Origin: Armillaria gallica
Lineage: Eukaryota > Basidiomycota > Agaricomycetes > Agaricales > Physalacriaceae
NCBI GenBank assembly: GCA_037576215.1
Contig: JBANDB010000015.1
Coordinates: forward strand, 1,798,001-1,862,000
Direction: 5' to 3'
Length of the DNA stretch: 64,000 bases
A program made the translations under genes and the position numbers. Positions 1 to 12,000 of the stretch are shown one piece after another. Numbering within the stretch: the stretch's first letter is position 1; each line of letters begins with the position of its first letter. The notes below the pieces were generated by a model. The model was not told the DNA's origin and did not search any database. It was given only the letters and a program-made list of their open reading frames with translations.

Positions 1-844
1 TGAAAAAAGATCCAATGGAGACCGACTGCTATGGACTGACCACCTATTCCCCTTGCCATCTAACAGACACAATGAGCGCATTCAAAGCTGAAGAATGGAT
101 CAAACAGGGGAAAATCTGGAGCACAGTATCTCCACCTCGCCACAGCAGCAGTATGAAATTCAAGCGAAAGTTTTGGTTTTTGGCTGCAAAAAAAGCCGTT
201 TACAGATACAATATGTACCATCTTCACTGGGCCATGTTATATGTTATGGTTTTCACAGACATTCACATTACGAGTCCTTGTTACGTATTATGTGAATACA
301 TGGTCATAATAGTACAGTAGTAGTCTCATGGAATCTTAACTCGTAACAAGTTACAATGCATGCCATTCTACTAGTTATTATGCAATGACCACTGCAGTAT
401 TGTGACATTGAGAACAAAGAACATTCCTGTCCCAAGTGTCAGGACCTTGTATAAATTTGACTGGTAGAGGTGCCCAAGATGAAATTGATAGTGCAAACAT
501 TCCCTGATACACAGGGTGAAACTAGCCCAAGGAAGAAAGTTGCTGGGAAAATGATGCAAACATAAACCTGAGGTGTCATTTTTCCCCTTGAAAATGTTAA
601 AAATGCATATATTGTTGAATGCAACCTTTGAGAGTCAAAACTAGTTCAGTCACTGAACTGTATAGGTGATATTATACTGTAATATATTCTAGGACTTTCC
701 AGGCATGCTCATGGGACATTGGCATTATATAAGGTAGCGGGCTTTGCCGCTCGTGGCCTTACTCGTTATGGGTCATTGACAGAAGTCGGTAATTCATTGT
801 TTGACAAGTTTGTCATTCAGTCGACCAACTTTTGATGCTGCTAA
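1..844. other. No gene recognised; AT-rich spacer
   Basis: Short open frames occur on both strands, but none shows a recognisable domain or a spliceable structure. From about position 800 the sequence becomes similar to the reverse complement of about 44200, so the last part belongs to the inverted segmental duplication described below. Confidence 0.5.
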
Positions 845-1868
845 TTGTTGTTTGTCAGTGGGTCGGTGTCCTTCCACTGGCAGCTTTCATGGGGCAATGT
901 GATCAGAAAACCATTCATTAGAATTTGTACACATTGGGAAGATTCTGATGGGATTGAGAAATCTTGGATTGCACAGACTTCCAAGCTAGACTCATGCCTT
1001 CGCTCCAGGGGCTATGGTGACAATCTTGAAACATATGTCATTACAGGTGGGCAGCCTCTGGTTTAGCTTGAAGCAAATGCTGATTGAATTGTACACACTT
1101 AGATGTGTTCTTTGACATTCAATTCTTCCCAAAGGAGAGCTGGTACAGCTGCAACGGCTGGGACAGCAACAACAGCTCATACTGTGATGACAGCTTCTGT
1201 CATATCTGCAACACAAAAGACTGGTACCATCACATGGTCTCATTGTTGATAACTGCCCCCATCATTGACTATGAGACCAATACAATTAAATCCTGGCCTG
1301 TTGTATCTTGTTCCCGAGTTTGCAGCATGAATTCATTGAAGGAGGAAGATATTTTTACTGTCAAAGTCACAGGTTGCAAGTGGCAAACACATTGGAGGTG
1401 GTTCCAGGAGAGTATGGTACATTCAACCATACCTGAGTTAAATGCCGAGCATGGATTTGATCCTGCACATGATGGCGCTGATGTATGTGAGTATTTTGGG
1501 TGGCCACTCCTTGAGTTTTATGACTCTTCCACAGGAGGTGAGTAGATCTTTGTATGCAGCAGGTATTTTGCTGATGAACATGCAACAGAATGGATCCCAA
1601 ATGATACTGTATCCCAGTCTTTGGGGCCTTCATCAGTCACATCAGACAATACAGGTCCGATATTGAGTGAAGAACATGATTCTGCACTATGCGGTATGGA
1701 TGTGGCCACAGGATGCAGAGTTGAGAAAGTGCAAGCTTGTGAGGCCCCAACCAAGACAGAGACCATTTCTGTTGTGCAGCATGATATCAGTATGTGAGCA
1801 CTGATTATCATATTCATTGCTATCGGTGTTCAGGTTATTCTTCTGTCATCCTTCAAGAACTACTTGTA
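845..1868 (+). pseudogene. Unrecognised membrane-anchored protein, left copy (decayed)
   Basis: No known family is recognised. The reading can be followed by comparison with the inverted partner at 43320-44183. A conserved first block at 845-1066 contains WIAQTSKLDSCLRSRG. Later blocks contain CHICNTKD (about 1200), SLKEEDIFTV (about 1335) and STIPELNAEHGFDPAH (about 1420). The C-terminus would be a single hydrophobic helix (about 1800-1868, core ALIIIFIAI) ending in SSFKNYL, which suggests a tail-anchored or single-pass protein. In this copy the codon just before the helix is TGA where the partner has TGG (Trp), and several frame changes interrupt the body. It lies tail-to-tail with the kinase-like gene at 2505-3335, the same arrangement as in the partner. 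Function is unknown. Confidence 0.5.
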
Positions 1869-2504
1869 AATATAGATATTGACAACAAGAATGTCTCTTC
1901 TGTCATGATAATTCACATAACTATAGGATCAATAACATCAATAATAACAATGAAAATCAGTCTGTGACCCAGTCTACACCCAACCCAAACTCTGCCCGAC
2001 TCAGAACCCAAATAGGTTGTGAGTGATGGCATCATACTTTTTTGCATACAGAGAAAGTTCAAGACTAAGATTGAATCAAAAAGTGTATTGTGCCATATCA
2101 ACTTCAGCAATCTGCTCCTGTTTACAAGGGAGGCATTACAACTATGCTCAATATTCAATCTTGGTTTGTGTCCAAATGCAGAGGGAAGGGGAAGTAATGG
2201 AAAGAGAACCTGCAGCCCTTGAACACATGACAAATACAGGAGATCCAAGATCAGATGTGCTGGTGTTGACCAGGAAGATGATAGCAGCTTCGGTATCATT
2301 GCAGGCACCAACTCTGTTTTAGTGGTGTGTATTGGTATGCAGAGTATGATATTATATGTTTATGCAACAGATAGGTTGATATTCCTCTCGCTAGGCCAAA
2401 TGGTGGTCATCACATTGGGAAATTTGTGCTATGGGTAGTTGTAATCATACTTATGCCTGCAATGAACATCTCCTCTTATACTTCACTGGTATACCCTCTC
2501 TCTC
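1869..2504. other. Spacer between convergent genes, part of inverted duplication
   Basis: No gene is seen. The sequence aligns in reverse complement with about 41570-42025 and 43200-43320 of the right arm. The small open frames on both strands at 1913-2322 are not conserved as protein between the two arms. A stretch of about 95 bp near 1930-2025 is replaced in the right arm by the 1.17-kb block at 42026-43198. Confidence 0.5.
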
Positions 2505-3335
2505 ATGCCCTTGACCATTCTGTGCCTACTGCTCTTTTGAATGTTGTCTGATAAAATTCTTAGACATGCTCTCCATATATATGTTGAATGCCAATAGTGT
2601 TTCATAGTGCCAGTCTGAATGTCACTGTCCTCTTCCAGCATCCATTAGCAGGATCCACTAGAAGCCTCCTCATGTAACGCATATCTGGATCTCTGTTCTC
2701 CTATCTTCATTGCTAGTTCCAGGCTCCTTGATGTTGGCCTCTCCAAAGTTGATAACAATGGGAGACCGATCTCCTTCAGACAGAACACCATTCCTGGTGT
2801 GGATGTCATTGCACATGCCCCAATAGCACAGAGCCCTGTGATGATGTTGCTGGATATCCTCACAACCTCTTGTTCTGGAGATATTGATACCTGGTTGGAG
2901 CTTATCCATACTAATGCTAGAGATAGATTCAAGAGTGAGTCCTTTGACAATGTTGGTGATGGGATGAAGAGGAGTGGGGTCTGGGGTGATGCAGAAACGA
3001 ACACTGTCAGAAAGACGGAGAATATACCAGCCTTGCAGAGGACGCAAAAGCTGATACACAGCAAGCTCCATGTTATATGACCTCATCTTCCCAAACCAAG
3101 CTGAGACCTCCCACACCCAATCCTCCCAAAGTGCTGTGCATATCAAAATCGTTTGACCTCAAACCAGTCTGGAATTGCACCCACTTGAATATCATGAACA
3201 GCACGTTGTAGGTGATCATCAATAGAAGGCATCCATGGCACTGTATCCAATTTATCCTTATTGGAACAATAGCTGAGCCTGTGGTCTGCTATGTAGCTTG
3301 AGGATAATGTTTTCGTGGTCCAGTGAAAGGTGCTG
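2505..3335 (-). pseudogene. Protein-kinase-like (PKL) gene, left copy
   Basis: This belongs to a kinase-like family common in Agaricomycetes. The catalytic-loop-like motif reads NDIHTRN (about 2790-2815), and the metal-binding-like motif reads NFGEANI where the family normally has DFGEAN. Upstream are the family blocks YQLLRPLQG and TPLHPITNIVKGL (about 2920-3050). The N-terminal part (about 3150-3335) contains PWMPSIDDHLQRAVHDIQ. The frame changes at about 3145 and again near 2880, and Asp of DFG is replaced by Asn, so the copy is probably inactive. The family is expected to be cytosolic and its substrate is unknown. It is convergent with the membrane-anchored gene at 845-1868. Two further copies lie at 40755-41568 and 51800-52099. 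Confidence 0.65.
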
Positions 3336-5946
3336 AGCACCTATGAAGATGTGATGTGCTACACACAAACACACTACACTAACACTCAGTAATTGCAGTT
3401 TAAAGGGAGGTATGTTATACCAGGTTACAACACTTTGTACTGTATGTTACAAGTTCCGGGTGTAATGAATATGATTTGTATAAGAATATATTGTGGTTTC
3501 CACTCTAAGTTTGACATGTCACTGAACACAAACTTAAACTGATACAGAATAACTGCCTGATGCAGATTCTGAACTCGTGCTGGCTGCCTGGTGCAGTTTC
3601 AATACTGATACTTTGTGTCTGGTTGCGACTTAAAACACACTGACTGGTTCTGAACTGTTTCTCAGGTCTGACTTTCTGTTTCTACCTTAATACTGTTTGC
3701 TTGCTTATCAGTTCTTGCACACATGGAGTGACCAGGTCACAAACTTTCTATTTCAGGTGAGTCTACGACTCAAAGCTCTAAACCAATTAAACCCATACTA
3801 TTCACCTGGTAGCATTCCAGGGGGTCAGAAACCTGATTCCCCACTAGATACATAACCTGTATTTATACTAGCCTACTGATACACTATTACTAATTCTTTT
3901 TACTACTGACTAATATACTTGCTGACCCAGCCTGATGAGGATAAATGCTCTACCTGGCAGATATTATCTCATCCACGGCTACCAGGTCGATTGATCACTT
4001 GCGAAATCTGGAGATCACATATTGGTGCCTGCTGGGAAGCTGAATCTGGCTGTACCAGGTGGACTGGGTAGCCTGGATTATCAGCTACCAGGTAGAATCC
4101 CCGTGCTTTGTTCTTGGTTTTTACATGTCTTGCTTATGATTCCCAGGGAACCTTCTTGTTGCTAGTGGTACTTACTGCTGGTTTCTTACTTATTGTAATT
4201 AGATAAACTTGCTTGAATTAAGTTACAGTGAACTTTATACATGATTTTCAGAGGTGTATGCCAGGCAGGCATATCAATTCATGAGTACTCTCCAATTCTG
4301 TAGTCCACCTGTTGCATATGAAAATGCCTCCACCTTTAGGTAAGCTCAGTTTTGTCGTGACATGATGTCTGGCAAGCAAGTGCTGGTGTACAGTGGTATT
4401 GGGAGATGAGACAGCATGCATTAGAAGATGTTGCTGGTTAGCAGACACATGCAGGGATGGTAGGTCTTTCTGTTTACCCAAAGCTCAGGTCACTTACACC
4501 CTCACAGACATGGCTCTCTCTCCCAAACAACACTTAAGATTCCATGAAGACAGCATCATTTATGGCATGGCACAATGCATGAGGATTTGGAAAGCATGAT
4601 ATATAGTATTTTGAAGGATTCAGTGGTGTGTACAAGTCTGTAAGTAGTATTTTCCTCTCAATCCCTGCAGGACACTGACACAACTTCAGCACTGATCCTT
4701 GTATGCAGACATAAAATATTCATTTAGTGTATAATACATGTCTTCAATGATCAATTGATAATAGAACTGGCTTCATAAAATGGAGGCAAAACTTATCTTC
4801 ATCTCTCTCACAAAATGTCTAGAGAATGAGATAGAGCTTCAAAGGAGCAAAAGTCTATGCAACAAGCAGAAGAGAGAGATCTCTTCTCCCCTCAATCTCC
4901 ATTGAAGCTGGAGATGATGGATTTATACTGGACAGAAGGTATTCATTTTATCTTCAAAGAGGGAGTGAAATAGAAGGAAACTTTCCTCACAAATAGCCAT
5001 GCTCAGAGTCCAAAATCCCAAAAATTTCTTCCTGAACCATAGTCAGAAGAAGGAGAGGGGATGAACTTCCTCTCAGAATATTTTAGAAGAAGTGGTGCAT
5101 GCAGAGAGGTGATTTTTCACAGTGGAGAGGGATTACTTGGTTCTTTATCACTGATGGTATTCCATTTAGCAAGTGATATACCCTACCAGGTATATCACTT
5201 CCCTCTAACTTAGCCAAAGTGGGCCGCTACATGCATGGCAGGTATGAGTCCGAAGTCCCTCTAACTTTAGTTAATGTCACATTCAATGCTGTATCTACTA
5301 TATGATTCAAATTATCTTCCTTACATGACCATGGCCAATACTTGAGGATACTCAGTAAGTAGATTGAAATATTAATATTATTCAAATGAAGAGTACAAAG
5401 AGTAAATAAATTCAGAATAGGATGGGGATCAGCATACATGCAGCGGAGCATTTCATGATGCACAGAAGTGGGTGCTACTGGGCTAGAGATGCCAATGTTG
5501 AATTTGGGTGGGGTGGTAGTAGCAGAGACATCAATAGTTGTAGTGCCACCATATCGGTGTCGTCCACTGTATCCTTGAGAGAATAGTCAATGCCCAGACA
5601 GGTGTCATTGTCGTTACCACCATTGGATATCAGGAGGCCAATGTTCAACTTGCCCTCCCACTCATGTTGTTCTGCCTCTTCCTTATCCCAGGATCCTCCT
5701 ATCATCCCCTCCAGCCCAGATCCAATCTTCAGCATGCTAGCATACTCAGCCATAGTCCTTATAATTTCCCTACTCCTCTCATTATCATTGTCACCATCCT
5801 GTCTATCATTGTTGTCATCCTAGTGCTTGGGTCTGCCTCTATATGCCATCCTTGTGGTAAATGGGACCTCATAATGAATTCCTGAGCAAATCTGTTGTTC
5901 TTGATTTGCTGGAATACCATCCCCAAATGTGATTGGTGGCCATATA
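3336..5946. other. Gene-poor stretch with clustered ACCAGGT motifs
   Basis: No convincing gene is seen. The motif ACCAGGT or its complement ACCTGGT recurs near 3420, 3728, 3806, 3980, 4054, 4089 and 5186, often flanked by T/A as TACCAGGTA, with a near-match TACCTGGCA at 3952. A 12-bp perfect inverted repeat occurs at 5171-5200. A minus-strand open frame at 5475-5753 (92 codons) is acidic and unrecognised. Its sequence context is cut on the upstream side by the gypsy insertion at 5952. Confidence 0.4.
5171..5200. repeat. Perfect 12-bp inverted repeat around ACCAGG motif
   Basis: The arms are AAGTGATATACC (5171-5182) and GGTATATCACTT (5189-5200), separated by CTACCA. The right half contains the ACCAGGTA motif that recurs through 3.4-5.2 kb. 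It could be a protein-binding site or a relic transposon end. No function can be assigned. Confidence 0.6.
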
Positions 5947-6116
5947 CATGTTGTTACGATCTATTCATTTTTTCCTTTTTCCCATCTCAGCACCTCGGCA
6001 CCTCGGCACCCTGGCATCTTGGATCTGCACAGACCACCCCAATGGATCAGCTCAGTGACCCCAGAACTTCTATCGAAGCTGCAACCCATTGGACTAATAT
6101 TAGCTTTAGACGCACG

Positions 6117-6123
6117 TATATAA
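6117..6123 (+). promoter_or_regulatory. TATA box in 5' LTR
   Basis: The sequence TATATAA lies 33 nt upstream of the AGCTTCGAGCTAA segment. This spacing fits transcription starting at about 6150, so the segment would form the 5' end of the retrotransposon RNA. The same box is present in the 3' LTR. Confidence 0.6.
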
Positions 6124-6149
6124 GTAGCATAGCTCTCAGCCTGTATCCC

Positions 6150-6162
6150 AGCTTCGAGCTAA
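6150..6162 (+). promoter_or_regulatory. Predicted RNA 5' end acting as self-primer
   Basis: AGCTTCGAGCTAA is exactly complementary over 13 nt to the primer-binding site at 6318-6330. Its position about 30 nt after the TATA box makes it the likely start of the transcript. In Tf1-type elements the 5' end of the mRNA folds back and primes reverse transcription. In the 3' LTR the sixth base is T, which would still pair as G-U in RNA. Confidence 0.65.
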
Positions 6163-6317
6163 GTTTATACACCCCGGACTTTTCTCTTATCGCTTGCCGA
6201 GAGTCTAAGTGTTACTGCCTCACTGTAGCAGACGCCACAGTTCTATCAGCCTGTCCAAAGTGAGAGACAGTGTCGGGTAGACGCCTAGTCTGTTATTCCT
6301 GAGTCCAGACCTAACAG

Positions 6318-6330
6318 TTAGCTCGAAGCT
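6318..6330 (+). promoter_or_regulatory. Primer-binding site (self-priming type)
   Basis: TTAGCTCGAAGCT begins 2 nt after the 5' LTR end and is the exact reverse complement of 6150-6162 inside the LTR. This is the arrangement of self-priming Tf1-class chromoviruses. No match to a tRNA 3' end was recognised. Confidence 0.7.
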
Positions 6331-6812
6331 TTCTACAATAACCTACCAGCGTACACTGCTGAGGTTCTCTTATGCCCAAACCCCGACGACCCCGAAACCA
6401 GCAGACTCGGAAGCAGAAGAAGAGTAACCAACAGACCTCATCTGAACCAAAAAAGGCTCACTGACGACAGCAGCGACCACCCAGAACCTACAACGACGAC
6501 CCCCACCACCACGATTACTGCGGATACGCCGATTACGACTGCAATATCAACTGAACGGTGGACCGTACTCACCCTCTTTCTATTAAACATGGTCGCTCTG
6601 ATTCTGCTCAAGATCCTACTCTATCAGACCGCCCGTTTAGCTGGCGACATCCACCAACTACGGCACCAATGCCCATGAGCCCCGATTTGACCAATACCCA
6701 GACCATCACACTAGGGTCTGCCATCACCACTACTACCTTTCTGTGTCTTTTTACGGCGGCACTAGTCCTCGTCTACAACAAACAGATTAGAGCATTTCTC
6801 CATTGACGGGGA
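6331..6812 (+). other. Gypsy 5' untranslated leader
   Basis: This is sequence between the primer-binding site and the first sustained open frame. Short open frames are present, including an 82-codon one at 6558-6806 with a hydrophobic stretch, but nothing identifies them as genuine proteins. Confidence 0.4.
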
Positions 6813-9093
6813 GTGCTCGTAGTACCACCCCCACTGCCAATTCCACAACACTATGTCACACTCCCCCAACTTGACCCTGCCTACATCAGGCCGGGTCTCT
6901 GCACTGCCGAGTCTAGGGCCCGTTGGGGCCAGAGGACCACAGTCTATTTTGAATCCAACCTGGAGTTCTTCGAGAATTGGGAGAATCTCCAGGGAAACCA
7001 ACCAGCAGAGCTGGGATCCTCCCAGGAGGAACGGCACGTATGGACTCTGGAGCCTGAGCCCCTGGCATATACCCCTGGACCCAGAAGATCCATTATGGCA
7101 AGACCCCATCGACCAAACCCCTCTTGCCTCCTCCAGGCTTGAGAGCTCAGGGGAGATGCCCATTGGCCCATCGAGGTCGACAGTGACTCCGATGACAGCA
7201 TCCCCATCATCATCATGGACGAGCGAGGAGTTCCACACGCCGCCAACATCCCTCGCTCTGTTTCCCCTGAACCAGTGGTCGCCGGGCCACCACGCCCTTG
7301 CAACGATGATGACCCCCTCAACCCTCATGGCCCTGACTACGAGTGGCCTGCTCTTTTGCCCACCGATATCAGAATATTGGGCCCCGCCCATAGCGAGGCC
7401 TGGGAACTTCGATGGCAGGACCTCGAACAGTGAGCAGGGTTCCACTGCCCTATACGAGAGGACATGGACTACTACCTCGCCATCCATAGAGGGGATCCGC
7501 TTCTGAGATACAGGCGAGATAGAGTTATCAATGCCCGTGTCTACACCAACCGAGACCACACTGAATACCCCCCATCCACGGGCAGCCGAATACATGGCAT
7601 ACACCCCCGCAACCAACAGGAGCAGGCCACCCTCGAACAGGCCCTTCTTCGACTCGCAGTTCTCGAGGGCAACCGGCCCAACTTGGATGGCACTTCCGTT
7701 GCGAGGGCCCATCAGGCCTTATAATTTTCCCATACCACTCCCAAGACCATTACCCGACTCCCCTCCCACGGAACCCAACTGGCGAAGGAGGGGGGGATAC
7801 CATGGAAAGGGGACGAGTAGGCTGCTGGGGGGAGGAGACAACCCCAGTGACATCGATGTGGACGAAGGGGGAAACGCCCCAGAAGAAACAGATGTGCAAA
7901 GGATGGCACGACTTGAGGTGCAGGTGGCGCTAATGCGGGACAAGAATTTACGCCTCCAAGAGGACTTGAACATGGCACGACGTCCAGAACCGATATGGGG
8001 ACGACAACCTCGACCAGGTCCCAACCCCCATAGTTACTCTCTCCTGCGACCTCCCAGCGATGGGCCCCCACCCTTTGGACCATTGGGAGCATGGAACGTG
8101 AACCACCCCCCCGAAATGAGGCATATTAAGCCCATTCTCTGAAAGCCCCCGGCTCTCTTCTCAGGTAAACACGATGACATCGAAAGGTTCTTCGGAGACT
8201 GCATGCAGTACTTCGAAACCTTTAAGTTTTACTATCAAGGCGTACATCCCCTTATGGTTGGTTTCGCCACGTCACACCTAGAGGGCGACATGGAGGATTG
8301 GTGGGTACACCTCTGGGATGACTATTGGTACATTCCGCCGCCCTTAGGAGATGACCCCATGGAGGCAGAGGAGAATGACTATAACATGGGGCCACGGTAT
8401 CGCTTTCCCCAATGGGAACGGTTCGTCGAAATCTTCCGGGACCAGTTCCGTGATCCCGCCATCGAACTGGTACACGAGAAGAAAATGGGAGAAATCAAGA
8501 TGGGAGGCGATCCTGCCTACGTCTTCTTCCGAAAAATGAAGCGTGAGGCCAAGCTGGCCAATCGACTAGCCAATCAGAGCAATTGAGGCATCCTAGTCCA
8601 GGCCGTCCAGAAGGGGATCCCGCCCTCCTATGGTACTGCAATCGCTAACCTAGGGATGGCCATTCCCCATAACTACGAAGAATGGAAATGACGAATCCTC
8701 GCCATGTATGACGAGCGACAGAAGCAGAAGGTCTTTGAACAGACGCAAGGGATCGAGTGCTATCCCAACAAGAAGACCTCGGGACAGACGAAGACCCAGA
8801 CCAGTCATAAAACCGTCAGGGCGACCATGCCCCCTCCCGCCAAAGCCCTGATCGATAACAAGCCCCGCGATGCAGCGGGGAAGTGGAAAACCTATGGCGG
8901 CCAGGGGATACCAATAGACATCGACGTGAAGAAAGCAAAACAGCGTGCAGAAGGGTGATGTTTCCGCTGCAATGAGAAGGGGCATCTGAGTAAAGACTGC
9001 CCGCACAAAGACGAGAAACGAGAGGTGCGCACCCTGGAAGCGGCACTGGAACCACTCATGGAGACGATGGAGGTCAAGGAGGTAAAAGAGTAG
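6813..9093 (+). pseudogene. gag: gag polyprotein of gypsy element (interrupted)
   Basis: A proline-rich N-terminal region can be followed at 6813-7724 in one frame and at about 7725-8142 in the frame used by the rest of gag, so one frameshift lies near 7725. The retrotransposon capsid-like region spans about 8150-8700; it contains FSGKHDDIERFFGDC and GDMEDWWVHLWDDYW and continues through FPQWERFVEIFRDQF. A CCHC zinc knuckle (C-X2-C-X4-H-X4-C) lies at 8959-9000. In-frame stops occur at 8140, 8584, 8689 and 8956 (all TGA) and at 9091 (TAG). Gag would form the virus-like particle and bind the RNA genome. The overlapping 316-codon minus-strand frame at 6762-7712 is a shadow. It lies directly upstream of pol, which is in the -1 frame. 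Confidence 0.85.
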
Positions 9094-12000
9094 GTCGTCC
9101 GGGTTCTGATTCGCCCGTGATGACCAGGGACTATACTGGTGTGCTTTCTCATTCATCCAATTTGCCTTATGCTCGTAATATCGTCACAGACATTATTTCT
9201 ACTACACATTCAGATATACCCCAGTCCCCACATGGGGGCTTACCTATGAAATCTGCGACTTCTGTAAAGCAAAAAATATGTACTGCTACGGACAATTTAT
9301 GGCCTATGCGCCAAAATTCATCGACTTCTATTTTGCACCCAGCTACAGAATCAGTTAACCAATACGACGTCCTGTGGGACCTTACTAATGATTACCTAGA
9401 TGGGGCCGCTGACCCCAGGATTGCACAACCGGCTAAACGTCCACCAAGTAACTCATTGAGAGCAAACGGATCGAACAAAAAGTCGCCCACCATAGCGACA
9501 CCCATCATCACGACGGGAGGCCGGCAGCGTTCCAACACCCGGAATGTCTCCCGATCGGATGGGACGGAGGTTGGGGATCCCCTAACCTCTGACGAAGCAA
9601 CCCGAACCCTGAATGAAGTGAACCCCTGGGATGGAAACCAGGGCAGAGCAGGCAACAACTCGCCGTCTCCTTCCTTGGGGGTAGGCTGTGTAGGGCGTAC
9701 ACCCGGATTTTTCACAGAACGAGAGACGCCGAAAGTAACGAGGGACCCTTTGGGCCAGCGGGGAGCAGGCAACACTGGTAAGACCGATTCATCGGCACAA
9801 GTGAAGCCTGTTGTCTTGAACGACCCCTTCTGGAAACGCACCTCCCATCTCACCCGATCGGGAGATCAAGAGCGGATACGCCCCCCGCCTCCCAAGAAGG
9901 ACTTAGGACCCTCAAGATGCGACTCCTCGAGATATGACTCGCAGGAATACCGTGCAGCCGAGGAACAGGGGGAAGTCGCTAGCGCTCAGGCGATAAAGAG
10001 GGGGCATACGGTTACCATGACTGAGATACCCGATGAGGAGGACGACACTTCTTATCGAAGATGGGTTGACAGGGGAAAACCTACCACATTCCCCACCCTG
10101 AAACGAACAGTCCCTCTGACGTCAGATGATCCCCCGTTGGTTGACTCGGGATCACTACATTGGTGGATGAAACCCTTCGAGGTAGACTGGACTCTACGTT
10201 TTGTAAAGGAAGCCATCACTGACACCAGAGCCCGCTCCCACCTGTGCACATGGGTGCACCGAGAACGAATACAAGAGCTCACCGACGAGCTAATTCAACA
10301 GCTCTGTACAGAGGACTGGGAAAACACTTGCGAACAACTATACAAGCTGCAGGAGCCAATCCGCTACATCCGAGGGGGGACTAGTGACCTCATGATACCC
10401 GTCACCCTTGAACCGTGTACCAGCTGAAAGGTCCTAGCAACAAACACCCTATTAGACAGCGGGTGTACTGGGAGCACTATCAATTGTGCCTTCGTCGAGA
10501 AGCATGACTTGGATACCCAAAAAGTCAAGATTCCCATACCGGTATATAACGCCGACGGAACCCGCAACGCAGATGGAGACGTCACCAAATTCATGGAACT
10601 GTGCCTCACAATTGGGGCTCACCACAAGCGCATAGACCTGGCTGTGACGAACCTAGGAAAGCGTGATATTTACCTGGGCCATGATTGGTTGAAAAGGCAT
10701 AATCCCAGCGTAAATTGGAAAACCGGAAGCGTTGTCTTTGGGAGATGTCAATGCATCAGCAACCCTTTCTACCTCCCCAACGGCGACCCTGAGGATCGAT
10801 GAGACGAAGAGCTGGAAGAGGGGGATACCATCTTAGCAGTCCGCATGGAGGAAGAGTTACTCCTCCGCTCCATGCATCATGCGAATGACCTAGCAGCGAA
10901 GGCCAACGCAGATAAGCCAAGAAGGGAGTTTGAAGAACTGGTACCAGCACACTACCACTCCTTCCATGATTTATTCTCGAAAGAAAACTTTGATGAACTC
11001 CCCAAGCATTAACCATGGGATCACGCTATCGAACTTGTCCCAAACGCGAAGTCAACTCTAGACTGCAAGGTCTACCCCTTGAATTGAACCAAACAAGAGC
11101 AACTCAACAAGTTTCTCGATGAGAATCTCGAGTCAGGACGCATTTGCCCCTCGAAGTTGCCCTTCGCCTCTCCATTCTTCTTTGTGAAGAAAAAAGATGG
11201 CATGTTACGACCCGTTCAGGATTACCGAAGATTGAACGAAATGACAATCAAAAATCGATACCCGCTACCACTCATTTCGGAACTGATCGACAAGCTTCAG
11301 GGAGCCAAGTACTTCACCAAGCTCGATGTGCATTGGGGATACAACAACGTCCGAATCCGAGAGGGTGATGAGGAGAAGGCCACCTTCCGAACGAATCGTG
11401 GGCTCTACGAGCCTACCGTTATGTTCTTCAGGCTGACGAACTCGCCCGCAACGTTCCAGTGGATGATGAACGATATCTTCAAAGACCTAATTGCGGAAGG
11501 CAAGGTCACGATCTATCTGGACGACATCCTAATCTTCTCCAAGGATTTGGAGGAACACCGACGAATTGTGAGGCATGTTCTTCAGCGCCTCCATGAAAAC
11601 AAGCTTTTCCTCAAGGCAGAAAAGTGCGAGTTCGAGGTCCTCGAAACAGAATACCTCAGCGTTATTATCAGTGAAAACTCAATCCGAATGGATCCCGTCA
11701 AGGTCACCAGCATTTCAGAATGGCCCGCACCCAAGAAGAAAAAGGAACTGCAATTATTCCTCGGCTTTACGAACTTCTATCAGAAGTTTATAAAGATGTA
11801 TTCGAAGGTAGTCAAGCCACTCACGCAGTTGACTGGGAATGCGGAATGGAGCTGGGGGAAGCCCCAGCAGGATGCGTTCAAAGGACTTAAGCGTCGAATG
11901 GCAGAGGACGTAATCCTCGCCATCCCGAATGATGATGAACCCTTTAGGGTAGAAGCTGACTCCAGCGAAGGGGCGGTGGGTGCTGTCCTCAGCCAACAGC

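Larger units (their letters stand above)
800..3335. repeat. Left arm of inverted segmental duplication (partner 40755-44205)
   Basis: This segment matches, in reverse complement, the segment 40755-44205 through both genes and the spacer between them. The shared features are the membrane-anchored gene at 845-1868 against 44183-43320 and the kinase-like gene at 3335-2505 against 40755-41568. The right arm is longer because it carries about 1.17 kb of extra sequence at about 42026-43198. The identity is visible by eye, but both arms carry independent substitutions and indels, so the duplication is not recent. Confidence 0.8.
5952..6316 (+). repeat. 5' LTR of gypsy element
   Basis: It begins TGTTACGATC and ends ACCTAACA, giving the canonical TG...CA ends. 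It contains a TATATAA box (6117-6123), after which transcription should begin, and the self-priming sequence at 6150-6162. It is aligned without gaps to the 3' LTR. Confidence 0.95.

Noticed and set aside
6762..7712. 316-codon minus-strand open frame
   Set aside because: It is antisense to the proline-rich gag region of the gypsy element and has no domain; a shadow of low stop-codon density.
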